Positions 12,027 to 21,257 are shown, counted from the stretch's first letter. The stretch is DNA of 64,000 bases from Mumia sp050632745 (GCF_050632745.1 NZ_JBODSD010000001.1:1851794-1915793), one strand, 5' to 3'. Notes: generated by a model not told the origin, from the letters alone. Numbers and translations: made by a program.

Positions 12027-12323
12027 GTGTCCGGCACCCAGGCTGCCCCTGAAGGCATCACCTACCCGCCCATCGACGACCTGCTCGGCAAGGTCGGCTC
12101 GAAGTACGAGCTCGTCCTGGTGAGCGCCAAGCGCGCCCGTCAGATCAACGCGTACTACGCCCAGCTCGGCGAGGGCCTCCTCGAGTACGTCGGCCCCCTT
12201 CTCGACACCCACGTCCAGGAGAAGCCGCTCTCCATCGCGCTGCGCGAGATCGACGGCGGGCTGCTGCAGACCGAGCCCGAGCCTGCGGCCGACGCCGAGG
12301 AGCAGGACGCCGCGCAGGCCTGA
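12027..12323 (+). CDS. rpoZ: RNA polymerase omega subunit
   Basis: A 98-residue omega subunit that helps assemble and stabilise the beta' subunit of RNA polymerase. The signature region is IDDLLGKVGSKYELVLVSAKRARQINAYY, shown here only in part as GSKYELV and AKRARQIN. EKPLSIALREI, the second conserved block, follows. The GTG start is chosen because it begins the usual N-terminus and because GAGG of the upstream gmk stop region can serve as ribosome-binding site. The acidic Glu/Ala tail is normal for actinobacterial omega. It lies in the classical gmk-rpoZ-coaBC order. Confidence 0.96.
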   Translation: MSGTQAAPEGITYPPIDDLLGKVGSKYELVLVSAKRARQINAYYAQLGEGLLEYVGPLLDTHVQEKPLSIALREIDGGLLQTEPEPAADAEEQDAAQA

Positions 12324-12347
12324 CCTGCTGACGGCGTCACGAGCCCG

Positions 12348-13568
12348 ATGAGCACGGTCGTCCTCGGCGTAGGCGGCGGAATCGCCGCCTACAAGGCCGC
12401 CGAGATCCTCCGCCGCTTCAGCGAGTCCGGCCACCGCGTCCGCGTGGTGCCGACCGCGGCGGCGCTGAAGTTCGTCGGCGCCCCCACATGGGAGGCGCTG
12501 TCCGGACAGCCGGTGAGCACCGACGTGTTCACGTCGGTCCCCGAGGTCCCGCACGTCGCGATCGGGCAGGGTGCCGACCTCGTCGTGGTCGCGCCGGCCA
12601 CCGCCGACCTCCTTGCGAAGGCCGCGCACGGCCTGGCCGACGACCTGCTGACCAACACGCTGCTCACCGCGCGCTGCCCGGTCGTGATGGCGCCGGCGAT
12701 GCACACCGAGATGTGGGAGCACCCGGCCACGCAGGCCAACGTGGCGACGCTGCGGTCGCGCGGCGTCGTGGTCCTCGAGCCCGCGGTCGGCCGGCTGACC
12801 GGCAAGGACAGCGGCAAGGGGCGTCTGCCCGAGCCCGCCGACGTCGTGGAGGCGGCGCTCGCGGTCCTCGAGCGTGGCGAGACGACACCGGCGGACCTGG
12901 CCGACGTCCGCGTGCTGGTGAGCGCCGGCGGCACCCGCGAGTACCTCGATCCTGTTCGCTACCTCGGCAACCGCTCCTCGGGCCGCCAGGGGATGGCGAT
13001 CGCGCAGGCCGCCGTCGCCCGCGGTGCGAAGGTGACCCTGGTCGCGGCGAACGTGTCGGTCCCGGTGCCGGCCGGCGTCGACGTCGTCCGTGTCGAGACC
13101 ACCGCCGAGCTGCACGACGCGATGCTCGAGCGCGCAGGGTCGGCCGACGTGGTGGTGATGGCCGCCGCGCCCGCCGACTTCCGTCCCGCCTCGGTCGCGA
13201 CGGCCAAGATCAAGAAGGACGACGCAGGGTCGGTGCCCGACATCACGCTCGTCCAGAACCCCGACATCCTCCGCGACCTCGTGCAGGAGCGCGGCGACTC
13301 CGCCTCGCCCGTGATCGTCGGTTTCGCCGCCGAGACCGGCGACGCGACCGCCGGGGTGCTCGAGCATGCCCGCGCCAAGCTCGCCCGCAAGGGCTGCGAC
13401 TACCTCGTGGTCAACGACGTCAGCGAGGGCAAGGCTTTTGATCGCCCTGAGAACGAGGTCGTCGTCCTCGGCCGCGACGGGAGCGCCACCGAGATCCCGT
13501 TCGGGCCCAAGATCACGGTCGCCCACGCCATCTGGGACACCGTGGGCCAACGCGCGGACAAGGGCTGA
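12348..13568 (+). CDS. coaBC: Bifunctional phosphopantothenoylcysteine decarboxylase / synthetase
   Basis: Catalyses two consecutive steps of coenzyme A synthesis: CTP-dependent coupling of cysteine to phosphopantothenate (CoaB) and FMN-dependent decarboxylation (CoaC). The 406-residue protein opens with the flavoprotein domain (VLGVGGGIAAYKAAE; substrate-binding PAMHTEMW in the actinobacterial form) and continues with the CoaB half (SAGGTREYLDPVRYLGNRSSG start, KIKKD lysine motif, AAAPADFRP). It is 24 nt after rpoZ and probably in the same transcript. Confidence 0.97.
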   Translation: MSTVVLGVGGGIAAYKAAEILRRFSESGHRVRVVPTAAALKFVGAPTWEALSGQPVSTDVFTSVPEVPHVAIGQGADLVVVAPATADLLAKAAHGLADDLLTNTLLTARCPVVMAPAMHTEMWEHPATQANVATLRSRGVVVLEPAVGRLTGKDSGKGRLPEPADVVEAALAVLERGETTPADLADVRVLVSAGGTREYLDPVRYLGNRSSGRQGMAIAQAAVARGAKVTLVAANVSVPVPAGVDVVRVETTAELHDAMLERAGSADVVVMAAAPADFRPASVATAKIKKDDAGSVPDITLVQNPDILRDLVQERGDSASPVIVGFAAETGDATAGVLEHARAKLARKGCDYLVVNDVSEGKAFDRPENEVVVLGRDGSATEIPFGPKITVAHAIWDTVGQRADKG

Positions 13569-13631
13569 TCCGCGTGCCCGCTGCGGTATAGGCTTGATCG
13601 ACTCGCCAACCGGCTGCTGAAAGGAACCCTT

Positions 13632-14825
13632 GTGAGCCGCCTGTTCACCTCTGAGTCCGTGACCGAGGGTCACCCGGACAAGATCGCCGACCAGATCAGC
13701 GACAGCGTGCTCGACGCGCTCCTCGCGCAGGACCCGCAGTCGCGTGTCGCCTGCGAGACGTTCGTGACGACGGGCCTGGTCCTCGTCGGTGGCGAGGTGA
13801 CGACGAAGGCGTACGCCGACATCGCCCGCATCGCACGCGACCGCGTCCTCGAGATCGGCTACGACTCCTCGACCAAGGGTTTCGACGGTGCGTCCTGCGG
13901 CGTCACCGTGACCATCGGTCAGCAGTCGCCCGACATCGCGCAGGGCGTCGACAAGGCCTACGAGGAGCGTGCCGAGGGCTCGGCCGACCCGCTCGACCTC
14001 CAGGGCGCCGGCGACCAGGGCCTGATGTTCGGCTACGCGAGCGACGAGACGCCCGAGCTGATGCCGCTGCCGATCACGATCGCGCACCGCCTCGCCGAGC
14101 GCCTGACCGCGGTCCGCAAGGACGGTACGGTTCCCTACCTGCGTCCTGACGGCAAGACCCAGGTGACGATCGAGTACGACGACGACCACCGCCCGGTCCG
14201 CGTCGACACCGTCGTGGTCTCGACGCAGCACGCCGCCGACATCGACCTCGACGCGATGCTGACGCCCGACATCAAGAAGCACGTCGTGGACGCGGTCCTC
14301 GACGGCTTCGACATCGACCACGCCGACTACCGTCTGCTGGTCAACCCGACGGGTCGCTTCGAGATCGGCGGACCGATGGGCGACGCCGGACTCACCGGCC
14401 GCAAGATCATCATCGACACCTACGGCGGCATGGCCCGTCACGGCGGTGGCGCCTTCTCCGGCAAGGATCCGAGCAAGGTCGACCGCTCGGCCGCGTACGC
14501 GATGCGCTGGGTCGCCAAGAACATCGTGGCCGCCGGCCTCGCCAAGCGGGTCGAGTGCCAGGTCGCGTACGCGATCGGCAAGGCGCACCCGGTCGGCTTC
14601 TACATCGACACGTTCGGCACGGAGACCGTCCGGCTCGAGCGCATCGTGGCGGCCGTCGACGAGGTCTTCGACCTGCGTCCGGCGGCGATCGTGCGCGACC
14701 TCGACCTGAAGCGCCCGATCTACGCCAAGACCGCGGCCTACGGGCACTTCGGCCGCGAGCTGCCCGAGTTCACCTGGGAGGCGACGACGCGGGCGGAGGC
14801 CCTGCGCGCCGCCGCGGGAGTCTGA
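13632..14825 (+). CDS. metK: S-adenosylmethionine synthetase
   Basis: Makes SAM from methionine and ATP. The 397-residue protein contains the family signatures GHPDKIADQISD at the N-terminus, GAGDQGLMFGYA (residues around 131) and the P-loop-like GGGAFSGKDPSKVDRSAAY. The GTG start has AAAGGA five bases upstream. The 63-nt gap to coaBC contains a TATAGG hexamer but no convincing -35, and I see no SAM-responsive riboswitch fold there. It is therefore unclear whether metK has its own promoter. Confidence 0.98.
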   Translation: MSRLFTSESVTEGHPDKIADQISDSVLDALLAQDPQSRVACETFVTTGLVLVGGEVTTKAYADIARIARDRVLEIGYDSSTKGFDGASCGVTVTIGQQSPDIAQGVDKAYEERAEGSADPLDLQGAGDQGLMFGYASDETPELMPLPITIAHRLAERLTAVRKDGTVPYLRPDGKTQVTIEYDDDHRPVRVDTVVVSTQHAADIDLDAMLTPDIKKHVVDAVLDGFDIDHADYRLLVNPTGRFEIGGPMGDAGLTGRKIIIDTYGGMARHGGGAFSGKDPSKVDRSAAYAMRWVAKNIVAAGLAKRVECQVAYAIGKAHPVGFYIDTFGTETVRLERIVAAVDEVFDLRPAAIVRDLDLKRPIYAKTAAYGHFGRELPEFTWEATTRAEALRAAAGV

Positions 14826-14913
14826 CGCTGCTGCGACGTCCCCAGGCGCAGGCGCCCGACCTGGTCGCGGGCGCTGCCTGGGGACGAGCACGCACGACGT
14901 CCGTCCTGCTTGG

Positions 14914-14925
14914 TAGAACTACCTG
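14914..14925 (+). promoter_or_regulatory. -10 element of a probable leaderless priA transcript
   Basis: TAGAAC ends six bases before the priA GTG and there is no ribosome-binding site between them. Transcription would begin at the start codon itself. Confidence 0.4.
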
Positions 14926-16980
14926 GTGACGGACACCCACGACGCACAGCCGGCGCTGGTGCAGGTGGCCATCCCTGAGACGGGAGAGCCTGCACCGGCG
15001 CCGTCTGCGTCCCCGGCGCCCGACGGTGACCCGCGCTTCGTCGGTGCGGCCGAGCGCCTGCCGATTGCTCGGGTGGTCGCGGACGTGAGCCTCGCGCACC
15101 TCGACCGCCCGTTCGACTACCTCGTGCCGGCCGACCTCGACGAGGACGCCGTGCCGGGGTGCCGGGTCACCGTGCGCTTCGCGGGCAAGCAGGTCGGCGG
15201 CTTCGTCCTGGAGCGGGCGGCCACGACCGAGCACACCGGCCGGCTCGGGAGGCTCGGCCGTGTGCTGTCGCGCGAGGTGGTCCTGCGCCCGGACGTCGTG
15301 CGGCTGTGCCGCGAGGTCGCCGACCGCTACGCGGGCGTCTTCGCCGACGTCGTCCGGCTCGCCGTCCCGCCGCGGCACGCCCGCACCGAGAAGAAGCCGC
15401 CCCGAGAGGTCGCCACCGACCCCCTCGGCCCGGCCGCCGACGACGCGTGGACGGCGTACGACGGGGGTGTCGACTTCGTCCGCGCGATCGCCGAGGGCGG
15501 TGGTCCCCGCGCCGTGTGGAGCGCCGTGCCGCCGGAGCCGCCCGAGCGGGCGCTCGCCCAGGCGGTCGATGCCACGCTGCGTTCGGGTCGCGGGGCCGTC
15601 GTGTGCCTTCCCGACGTGTCCGACGTGGCGCGCGCCGACGCGGTCTTCACCGAGGTCCTCGGCGAGGGCAGACACGTGGTCCTCACCGCCGATCTCGGCC
15701 CGTCCGCCCGCTACGCCGCCTTCCTGGCGCTCGCGCGGGGTCAGGTCCGCGCCGTCGTCGGCACGCGCGCGGCCGCGTTCGCCCCGGTCCACGACCTCGG
15801 GCTGGTCGCGGTGTGGGACGACGGCGACGACCTGCTCGCCGAGCCTCGAGCCCCGTACCCGCACGCCCGGGAGGTCCTTCTCACCCGGGCGTGGGACGCC
15901 GGGTGCGCGGTGCTGGTCGGCGGCTACGCGCGCACGGCCGAGGCGCAGCAGCTCGTCGACTCGGGCTGGTGCCGTTCGCTCACCGCGACGATGACCGTGC
16001 GCCGCGCGCGCTGGCCCCGGATCTCCGTCGACGCCGGCGCGGGCGCGCTCCAGGCCGCGCGCATCCCGGGTGCGGCCTTCGGTGCGGTGCGGTCCGGTCT
16101 CGCGGTCGGGCCCGTGCTCGTCCAGGTGCCGCGGGCCGGCTACCGTGCGGCGCTCGCCTGCCAGGACTGCCGTACGCCCGCCCGCTGCCCGCACTGCACG
16201 GGGCCGCTGAGCCAGGACCGTCCCGGAGACGATCCACGGTGCCGGTGGTGCGGAAGGACAGCCGCGGACTGGGCGTGCCCGGAGTGCGGGGGCCGGCGGC
16301 TGCGCGCTCCGGTGTCGGGGGAGCGACGGACGGCCGAGGAGCTCGGGCGCGCGTTCCCGGGAGTGCGGGTGCGCAGCTCGGTCGGCGACGCGGTCCTGCG
16401 CTCCGTCCCGGACGAGCCCGCGATCGTCGTCGCGACGCCCGGGGCCGAGCCGCGGGCCGAGGGCGGTTACGCGGCTGCGCTGCTCCTGGACACTGGCGTG
16501 GCGCTGTCCCGACCCGACCTGCGCACGCACGAGGAGTCGCTGCGCCGGTGGCTCAACGCCGCGGCGCTCGTGCGGCCGGCTGCGGACGGGGGCCAGGTCG
16601 TCGCGGTCGGCGATCCCGGGCTGCCGGTGCTGCAAGCCCTGGTGCGTGCCGACCCGGTCGGGCACGCCGAGCGCGAGCTGGTCGCCCGACGCGACACCCG
16701 GCTGCCGCCCGCGGTGCGCCTGGCCGCGATCGAGGGCGAGCTCCCCGCCCTGCGCGCGCTCGCGAACGGTCCCTGGCCGCAGCCTGCCCAGGTCCTCGGT
16801 CCGGTCGAGCTGCGCCCTGCCGACGAGGACGAGGAGCACCCGTGGGGGCGCCTCATCGTCGCCGTGCCCCGCCCCGAGGGTGCTGCCCTGGCGCGACGGC
16901 TCCAGGTGGCGCAGTCGGAGCGGTCCGTGCGCAAGCTGCGCCCCTACCGGGTCGCGATCGATCCGCAGTCGCTCGGCTGA
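14926..16980 (+). CDS. priA: PriA-like primosomal protein without helicase motifs
   Basis: A 684-residue PriA homologue that should bind branched DNA in replication restart. The N-terminal 3'-DNA-binding domain (VVADVSLAHLDRPFDYLVP) and all eight zinc-binding cysteines are retained, as four C-x2-C pairs at 412/415, 421/424, 439/442 and 451/454. The helicase core is degenerate. Where Walker A GxGKT should be there is GPRAVWSAV, and where DEEH is expected there is WDDGDD. This loss is known for actinobacterial PriA, so it is probably a structural loader and not a motor. The GTG follows a -10-like TAGAAC by six bases with no ribosome-binding site, suggesting a leaderless mRNA. Confidence 0.93.
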   Translation: MTDTHDAQPALVQVAIPETGEPAPAPSASPAPDGDPRFVGAAERLPIARVVADVSLAHLDRPFDYLVPADLDEDAVPGCRVTVRFAGKQVGGFVLERAATTEHTGRLGRLGRVLSREVVLRPDVVRLCREVADRYAGVFADVVRLAVPPRHARTEKKPPREVATDPLGPAADDAWTAYDGGVDFVRAIAEGGGPRAVWSAVPPEPPERALAQAVDATLRSGRGAVVCLPDVSDVARADAVFTEVLGEGRHVVLTADLGPSARYAAFLALARGQVRAVVGTRAAAFAPVHDLGLVAVWDDGDDLLAEPRAPYPHAREVLLTRAWDAGCAVLVGGYARTAEAQQLVDSGWCRSLTATMTVRRARWPRISVDAGAGALQAARIPGAAFGAVRSGLAVGPVLVQVPRAGYRAALACQDCRTPARCPHCTGPLSQDRPGDDPRCRWCGRTAADWACPECGGRRLRAPVSGERRTAEELGRAFPGVRVRSSVGDAVLRSVPDEPAIVVATPGAEPRAEGGYAAALLLDTGVALSRPDLRTHEESLRRWLNAAALVRPAADGGQVVAVGDPGLPVLQALVRADPVGHAERELVARRDTRLPPAVRLAAIEGELPALRALANGPWPQPAQVLGPVELRPADEDEEHPWGRLIVAVPRPEGAALARRLQVAQSERSVRKLRPYRVAIDPQSLG

Positions 16981-17002
16981 GCGCCCGGCAGCGCCGCCCG
17001 GT

Positions 17003-18058
17003 TCACGCGTAGTCGGCGACCACCCGGCGGCCGACACCGTCCACCGTCAGGGTGCCGCCGTACGGGAGGATCCACTGCGGCCGCGTGTGCCCGAAGGGGA
17101 TGCCCACCACGACGACCGCGTCCGGGTTGTACGCGGCGATCGTCGCGACGGCGACGTCTCGCTGCGCCTCGCGGAGCCGACGCCGCTCGTCGGCCGGCGG
17201 GCGTACCTCGAGGTCGGACGTCGGCGGTCGTCCCACCAGCACCGCGTCGACCGCGGCGAGGAGGCCGCGCTCGCCCATCGACCGGAGGATGCGTCCGACA
17301 GCCTGGGCCGACGGCAGCTCCTCGGAGGTCTCGACGAGCAGGACGCCGCCGTCGAGCACGGCGGGCGAGAGCGGGAAGCGGTCGGCGGTGAGGATCCACT
17401 CGAGCACCTCGAGGCATCCGCCCCACGTGCGTCCCGACACCGTCCGCCCCGGCCCGTGCCACGTCCACGGCTCGGTTGCCTCGCGCTCGCCGTACGACGT
17501 GAGGGCGGCGGGGTCGTCCCATGGTCGCCCGGTGTCCTCGGACTCGCCCGGCTCGCTGAGCTCGATCGTCCCGCCGGAGAGCAGGGCTGCGCGCAGCGAG
17601 GCGGCGTGCACCGCGTCCGGGCCCGGTCCGGCGCCGAGATGGACCTGGGTCGATCCGCCGTAGAACCCGGCGACCCCGTTCACCCACAGCCAGTTCAAGA
17701 CGTTCGTGTTGTCGCTGTGGCCGACGAACGGCTTCGGGTCGGCCCGGACCAGCGCCGGGTCGAGGTGGCGTACGACGGTGATCTGGTCGTCACCGCCGAT
17801 CGTCGCGAGCACGGCACGGATCTCCGGGTCCGCGAACGCCGCGTTGAGGTCGTGCGCACGTGCCTCGGGAGAGGAGTCGGCTCGCGTGGTCGGGTACTCG
17901 ACCGGCTCGAGGCCGGTCAGCTCCCGCAGCCGGACCATGGCCTGCTCGTGGATCGCGGGGAAGTGCGCCGGCGCCGCCCACGACGGGGACAGGACGGCGA
18001 CCTTGTCACCCTGCCGGGGCTTCGGGGGACGGACGATCGTGTGCGTCGGGTGGTCCAT
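17003..18058 (-). CDS. S66-family peptidase (LD-carboxypeptidase / MccF-like)
   Basis: A 351-residue cytosolic serine peptidase of family S66, which contains murein LD-carboxypeptidases and the MccF microcin-immunity enzymes. The nucleophile lies in FVGHSDNTNVL. A catalytic Glu is likely in LLVETSEEL and the His in GIPFGHTRPQW, giving the Ser-Glu-His triad of the family. The sequence GDDQITVVRHLD near residue 90 and the absence of a signal peptide favour an intracellular MccF-like role (peptide or peptidyl-nucleotide cleavage) over cell-wall recycling, but I cannot separate these. Convergent with priA across 22 nt and divergent from fmt. Confidence 0.85.
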   Translation of the reverse strand: MDHPTHTIVRPPKPRQGDKVAVLSPSWAAPAHFPAIHEQAMVRLRELTGLEPVEYPTTRADSSPEARAHDLNAAFADPEIRAVLATIGGDDQITVVRHLDPALVRADPKPFVGHSDNTNVLNWLWVNGVAGFYGGSTQVHLGAGPGPDAVHAASLRAALLSGGTIELSEPGESEDTGRPWDDPAALTSYGEREATEPWTWHGPGRTVSGRTWGGCLEVLEWILTADRFPLSPAVLDGGVLLVETSEELPSAQAVGRILRSMGERGLLAAVDAVLVGRPPTSDLEVRPPADERRRLREAQRDVAVATIAAYNPDAVVVVGIPFGHTRPQWILPYGGTLTVDGVGRRVVADYA

Positions 18059-18132
18059 GACGCCACCCCATCACCCCCGGCGCGGGAGAGCGAGCGGGTT
18101 TCGCCGCGGAGCCGCCCCCTACGCTGGGTGCC

Positions 18133-19059
18133 GTGAGACTCGTCTTCGCCGGGACCCCCGAGGTCGCGCTGCCCGCACTGGATGCCCTCGTCGACAGCGA
18201 CCACGAGGTCGTCGCCGTCGTCACCCGCCCGGACGCCCGCGCCGGCCGCGGCCGTGCGCTGCGCCCCTCGCCGGTGGCCGAGCGGGCGCTCGAGCTCGGC
18301 CTCGAGGTGCTGCGGCCCCCGCGCCCGAGCGATCCCGACTTCGTCGCGCGGCTGCGCGAGATCGCCCCGGACTGCGCTCCGGTGGTCGCGTACGGCGGGC
18401 TGATCCCGGCCGACGTGCTGGCGATCCCGCGGCTCGGCTGGGTCAACCTGCACTTCTCCGTCCTGCCGGCCTGGCGCGGCGCCGCGCCGGTGCAGCACGC
18501 GCTCATCGCGGGCGACGAGGTCACCGGCGCGTCGGTGTTCTCGCTGGTCCCCGAGCTCGACGCGGGACCGGTGTTCGGGTTGCTGACCGAGCGGATCCGG
18601 CCCGACGACACGGCAGGCACGCTGCTGGCGCGGCTCGCCGACGTGGGGTCCGGCCTGCTGGTCGACGTGATCGACCACCTCGCGCTCGGTGACATCGAGG
18701 CACGGACCCAGCCCGAGGACGGGCTCTCCTTCGCGCCGAAGCTCACCACCGAGGACGCCCACATCGACTGGACGGCTCCGGCGTTCGGCGTCGACCGCCG
18801 CATCCGCGGCTGCACGCCGGCTCCCGGGGCGTGGACGACGTACGAGGGGGAGCGGCTCAAGGTCGGCCCGGTCACGGTGCTCGACGGCGCGGGCGGGCTC
18901 GCGCCCGGGGAGCTGGGCGTGAGCAAGAACGAGGTACGCGTCGGGACCGGCACCGCCGACGTGCTCCTCGGCGACGTGCAGCCGCACGGCAAGAAGCCGA
19001 TGGCCGCCGCCGACTGGGCCCGTGGGGTCCGTCCTGAGTCGGGGAAGCGCCTTGGCTGA
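18133..19059 (+). CDS. fmt: Methionyl-tRNA formyltransferase
   Basis: Formylates initiator Met-tRNA for translation start. The 308-residue protein carries the catalytic Asn and His in VNLHFSVLPAWRGAAPVQ and the catalytic Asp in VPELDAGPVF. The N-terminal domain opens with MRLVFAGTPEVALPAL, and a C-terminal OB-like domain starts near residue 205. The GTG is preceded by TACGCT seven bases upstream and no ribosome-binding site, so a leaderless transcript is likely. The 3' end overlaps rsmB by 8 nt, pairing two RNA-modifying enzymes in one operon. Confidence 0.97.
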   Translation: MRLVFAGTPEVALPALDALVDSDHEVVAVVTRPDARAGRGRALRPSPVAERALELGLEVLRPPRPSDPDFVARLREIAPDCAPVVAYGGLIPADVLAIPRLGWVNLHFSVLPAWRGAAPVQHALIAGDEVTGASVFSLVPELDAGPVFGLLTERIRPDDTAGTLLARLADVGSGLLVDVIDHLALGDIEARTQPEDGLSFAPKLTTEDAHIDWTAPAFGVDRRIRGCTPAPGAWTTYEGERLKVGPVTVLDGAGGLAPGELGVSKNEVRVGTGTADVLLGDVQPHGKKPMAAADWARGVRPESGKRLG

Positions 19060-20425
19060 GCGGCGCGACCGCCCGCAGACGCGGCAGCGCGTCGACCCCA
19101 CGCGCCGGGTCGCGTGGGAGGTGCTGCGTGCCGTGGACGAGAAGGACGCCTACGTCAACCTGCTGCTGCCCGGCCTGCTGCGCGAGAACGGCATCGCCGG
19201 GCGGGACGCGGCGTTCACGACCGAGCTGACCCACGGCACGATCCGGCGCTCGCGCACCTACGACGCCGTGCTGGACACCCTCGCGCCGAAGGGGATCGAC
19301 GCGCCGGTACGCGACGTCCTCCGTCTCGGCGCGCACCAGCTGCTCGCGATGCGGGTGCCGAGCCACGCGGCGGTGTCGACCAGCGTCGACCTGACGCGCG
19401 CCGTCGTCGGCCACCGCCCCGCGTCGTTCGTCAACGCGGTGCTGCGCCGCGTCGCCGACGCGGACCTCGACACGTGGGTCTCACGGGTCGCCCCGGCGTA
19501 CGACGAGGACCCGATCGGCCACCTCGCGGTCGTGCACGCCCACCCCCGCTGGGTGGTGGAGGCGTTCCGCGACGCGCTGGGGGAGGCCGCGGACGCCGAG
19601 CTGCCGGCCCTGCTGGCGGCCGACAACGCGCCGCCGCAGGTGACGCTGGTCGCCCGTCCCGGGCTGGCCGAGGCGCACGACCTCGACGGGCTCGACGGCG
19701 AGGCGGGGGAGTGGTCGCCGTACGCGTTCCGGCTCGCCGGAGGTGATCCCGGTGCGGTGCCTGCCGTGCGGGCCGGCCGCGTCGGTGTCCAGGACGAGGG
19801 GTCGCAGCTGGTCGCGATCGCTGGTGCGTCGGCGGCTCTCGACGGGCCGGACGAGGACTGGCTGGACCTGTGCGCCGGTCCGGGAGGCAAGGCGGCGCTG
19901 CTCGGGGCGCTCGCGCAGGGGCGCGGGGCACGGCTGCTCGCCAACGAGGTGACGCCGCACCGGGCCGAGCTCGTCCGCTCGGCGGTGCGGCTGCTCGACA
20001 ACACCGACGTGTCGGTCGAGGACGGGCGCACGCTCGAGACCGGGACCGCGTACGACCGCGTCGTCGTCGATGCTCCGTGCACCGGGCTCGGCGCGCTGCG
20101 CCGGCGACCGGAGGCGCGGTGGCGACGGCAGCCGTCCGACCTGGAGGGGCTGACCGTGCTGCAGCGCGAGCTCCTCGACCACGCCCTCGACCTGGCGCGG
20201 GTCGGGGGAGTCGTGACGTACGCGACGTGCTCGCCGCACCTGCAGGAGACACGTGACGTCGTGGAGGCTGTCGTGGGGTCGCGCGACGACGTCGAGGTCG
20301 TGGACGCGACCGCGGTGCTCGCGGGCGTCCCCCACCTCGAGCGCTCCGCGCCGTACGTGCAGCTGTGGCCGCACCTGCACGGGACGGATGGGATGTTCGT
20401 CGCCGCGGTGCGGCGCGTCAGGTAG
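19052..20425 (+). CDS. rsmB: 16S rRNA m5C967 methyltransferase (Fmu/Sun type)
   Basis: Methylates a cytosine of 16S rRNA using SAM. The N-terminal NusB-like RNA-binding domain (about residues 20-150) contains DAAFTTELTHGTIR. The Rossmann domain has the SAM motif DLCAGPGGKAALL, the motif IV cysteine VVDAPCTGLGALRRRPE and the motif VI cysteine TYATCSPHLQET. I prefer the TTG start at 19052, with GGGGAAG upstream and an 8-nt overlap with fmt; an in-frame GTG at 19022 would add ten residues but has no ribosome-binding site. The stop codon lies inside the first unit of a threefold 25-bp repeat. Confidence 0.94.
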   Translation: MAERRDRPQTRQRVDPTRRVAWEVLRAVDEKDAYVNLLLPGLLRENGIAGRDAAFTTELTHGTIRRSRTYDAVLDTLAPKGIDAPVRDVLRLGAHQLLAMRVPSHAAVSTSVDLTRAVVGHRPASFVNAVLRRVADADLDTWVSRVAPAYDEDPIGHLAVVHAHPRWVVEAFRDALGEAADAELPALLAADNAPPQVTLVARPGLAEAHDLDGLDGEAGEWSPYAFRLAGGDPGAVPAVRAGRVGVQDEGSQLVAIAGASAALDGPDEDWLDLCAGPGGKAALLGALAQGRGARLLANEVTPHRAELVRSAVRLLDNTDVSVEDGRTLETGTAYDRVVVDAPCTGLGALRRRPEARWRRQPSDLEGLTVLQRELLDHALDLARVGGVVTYATCSPHLQETRDVVEAVVGSRDDVEVVDATAVLAGVPHLERSAPYVQLWPHLHGTDGMFVAAVRRVR

Positions 20426-20476
20426 GGCCGCGGTGCGGCGCGTCAGGTAGGGCCGCGGTACGGCGCGTCAGGTAGA
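20402..20476. repeat. Three tandem copies of a 25-bp unit at the end of rsmB
   Basis: Units start at 20402, 20427 and 20452. The first two are identical and the third differs at two positions. The first copy encodes the RsmB C-terminus and stop codon (AVRRVR-stop), so copies two and three lie outside the gene and reach towards the convergent SDR stop. Each copy carries the core CGGCGCGTCAGGTAG. Confidence 0.9.
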
Positions 20477-20483
20477 GCCGCCG

Positions 20484-21218
20484 TCAGAGGACGTGGCCGC
20501 CGTTGACCGTGATCTGCTGCCCCGTCACGAAGCCCCCGGCGTCGGAGACGAGGTGCGCCACCATCGCCGCGACGTCGTCGGGGGTGCCCATCCGTCCCAT
20601 CGGGACCTCCGCCTCGTACGCCGCGGTGTCGGCGCCGGCGTGCCGCTCGACGGGGATCCATCCCGGCTGCACGAGGTTCACGGTGACGCCGTACGGGCCG
20701 AGCTCCTTGGCCCAGACCTTCGTGAGGCCGACCTGGGCGGTCTTCGCCGCCACGTACGCCGACGCCCGCGGCAGCGCCCGCGCGGTCATGTCGGACCCGA
20801 TGAGCACCACGCGGCCGCCGCCCGCCGCGCGCATCGCGGGGAGCGCGGCCTGGACGAGCAGCGTCGGGCTCTTCACGAAGAACTCGAGCTGGTCCAGGTG
20901 GTCCCGCCACGTGAGCTCCTCGACGCCCGCCGGGGGCTGCGGCCCGGTCGCGTTGGCGACGACGGCGGTCACCGGTCCGAGACGGTCCTCGATCGCGGCG
21001 AACATCCCGGTCACCGCGTCCTCGTCGACCACGTCGGCGCCGAACGCCTCGGCGACCCCTCCGGCCGCGCGGATCTCCTCGACGACGGCCTCGGCGGCGT
21101 CCCGCCCCGAGCGGTAGTTGACCGCCACCGGCCGGCCGTCGGCCGCCAGGCGACGTGCGATGAAGGCACCGAGGCCACGCGAGGCCCCGGTCACGACGGC
21201 GGCACCCGTGGGACTCAC
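20484..21218 (-). CDS. Short-chain dehydrogenase/reductase
   Basis: A 244-residue classical SDR resembling FabG-type oxidoreductases. The NAD(P)-binding glycine motif is TGASRGLG (about residues 10-17), and the catalytic Tyr and Lys are in SAYVAAKTA. The usual NNAG motif is altered to VVANATG, retaining Asn-Ala but not the Gly. The C-terminus has the conserved QQITVNGG. The GTG start is chosen because it gives the canonical short N-terminus before the glycine motif; TACGCT on the same strand ends six bases upstream, suggesting a leaderless mRNA. The substrate cannot be told. It lies between rsmB and rpe without operon partners. Confidence 0.87.
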   Translation of the reverse strand: MSPTGAAVVTGASRGLGAFIARRLAADGRPVAVNYRSGRDAAEAVVEEIRAAGGVAEAFGADVVDEDAVTGMFAAIEDRLGPVTAVVANATGPQPPAGVEELTWRDHLDQLEFFVKSPTLLVQAALPAMRAAGGGRVVLIGSDMTARALPRASAYVAAKTAQVGLTKVWAKELGPYGVTVNLVQPGWIPVERHAGADTAAYEAEVPMGRMGTPDDVAAMVAHLVSDAGGFVTGQQITVNGGHVL

Positions 21219-21257
21219 GTGACCAGCGTATCGGCGTACCCGGCTAGCCTGGCGCCC

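Noticed and set aside
13569..13631. SAM riboswitch before metK
   Set aside because: The gap is only 63 nt and lacks the conserved blocks of known SAM aptamers.
11355..14891. Long minus-strand frame opposite gmk to metK
   Set aside because: Shadow frame with low-complexity Arg/Gly/Asp sequence; the plus-strand genes are unambiguous.
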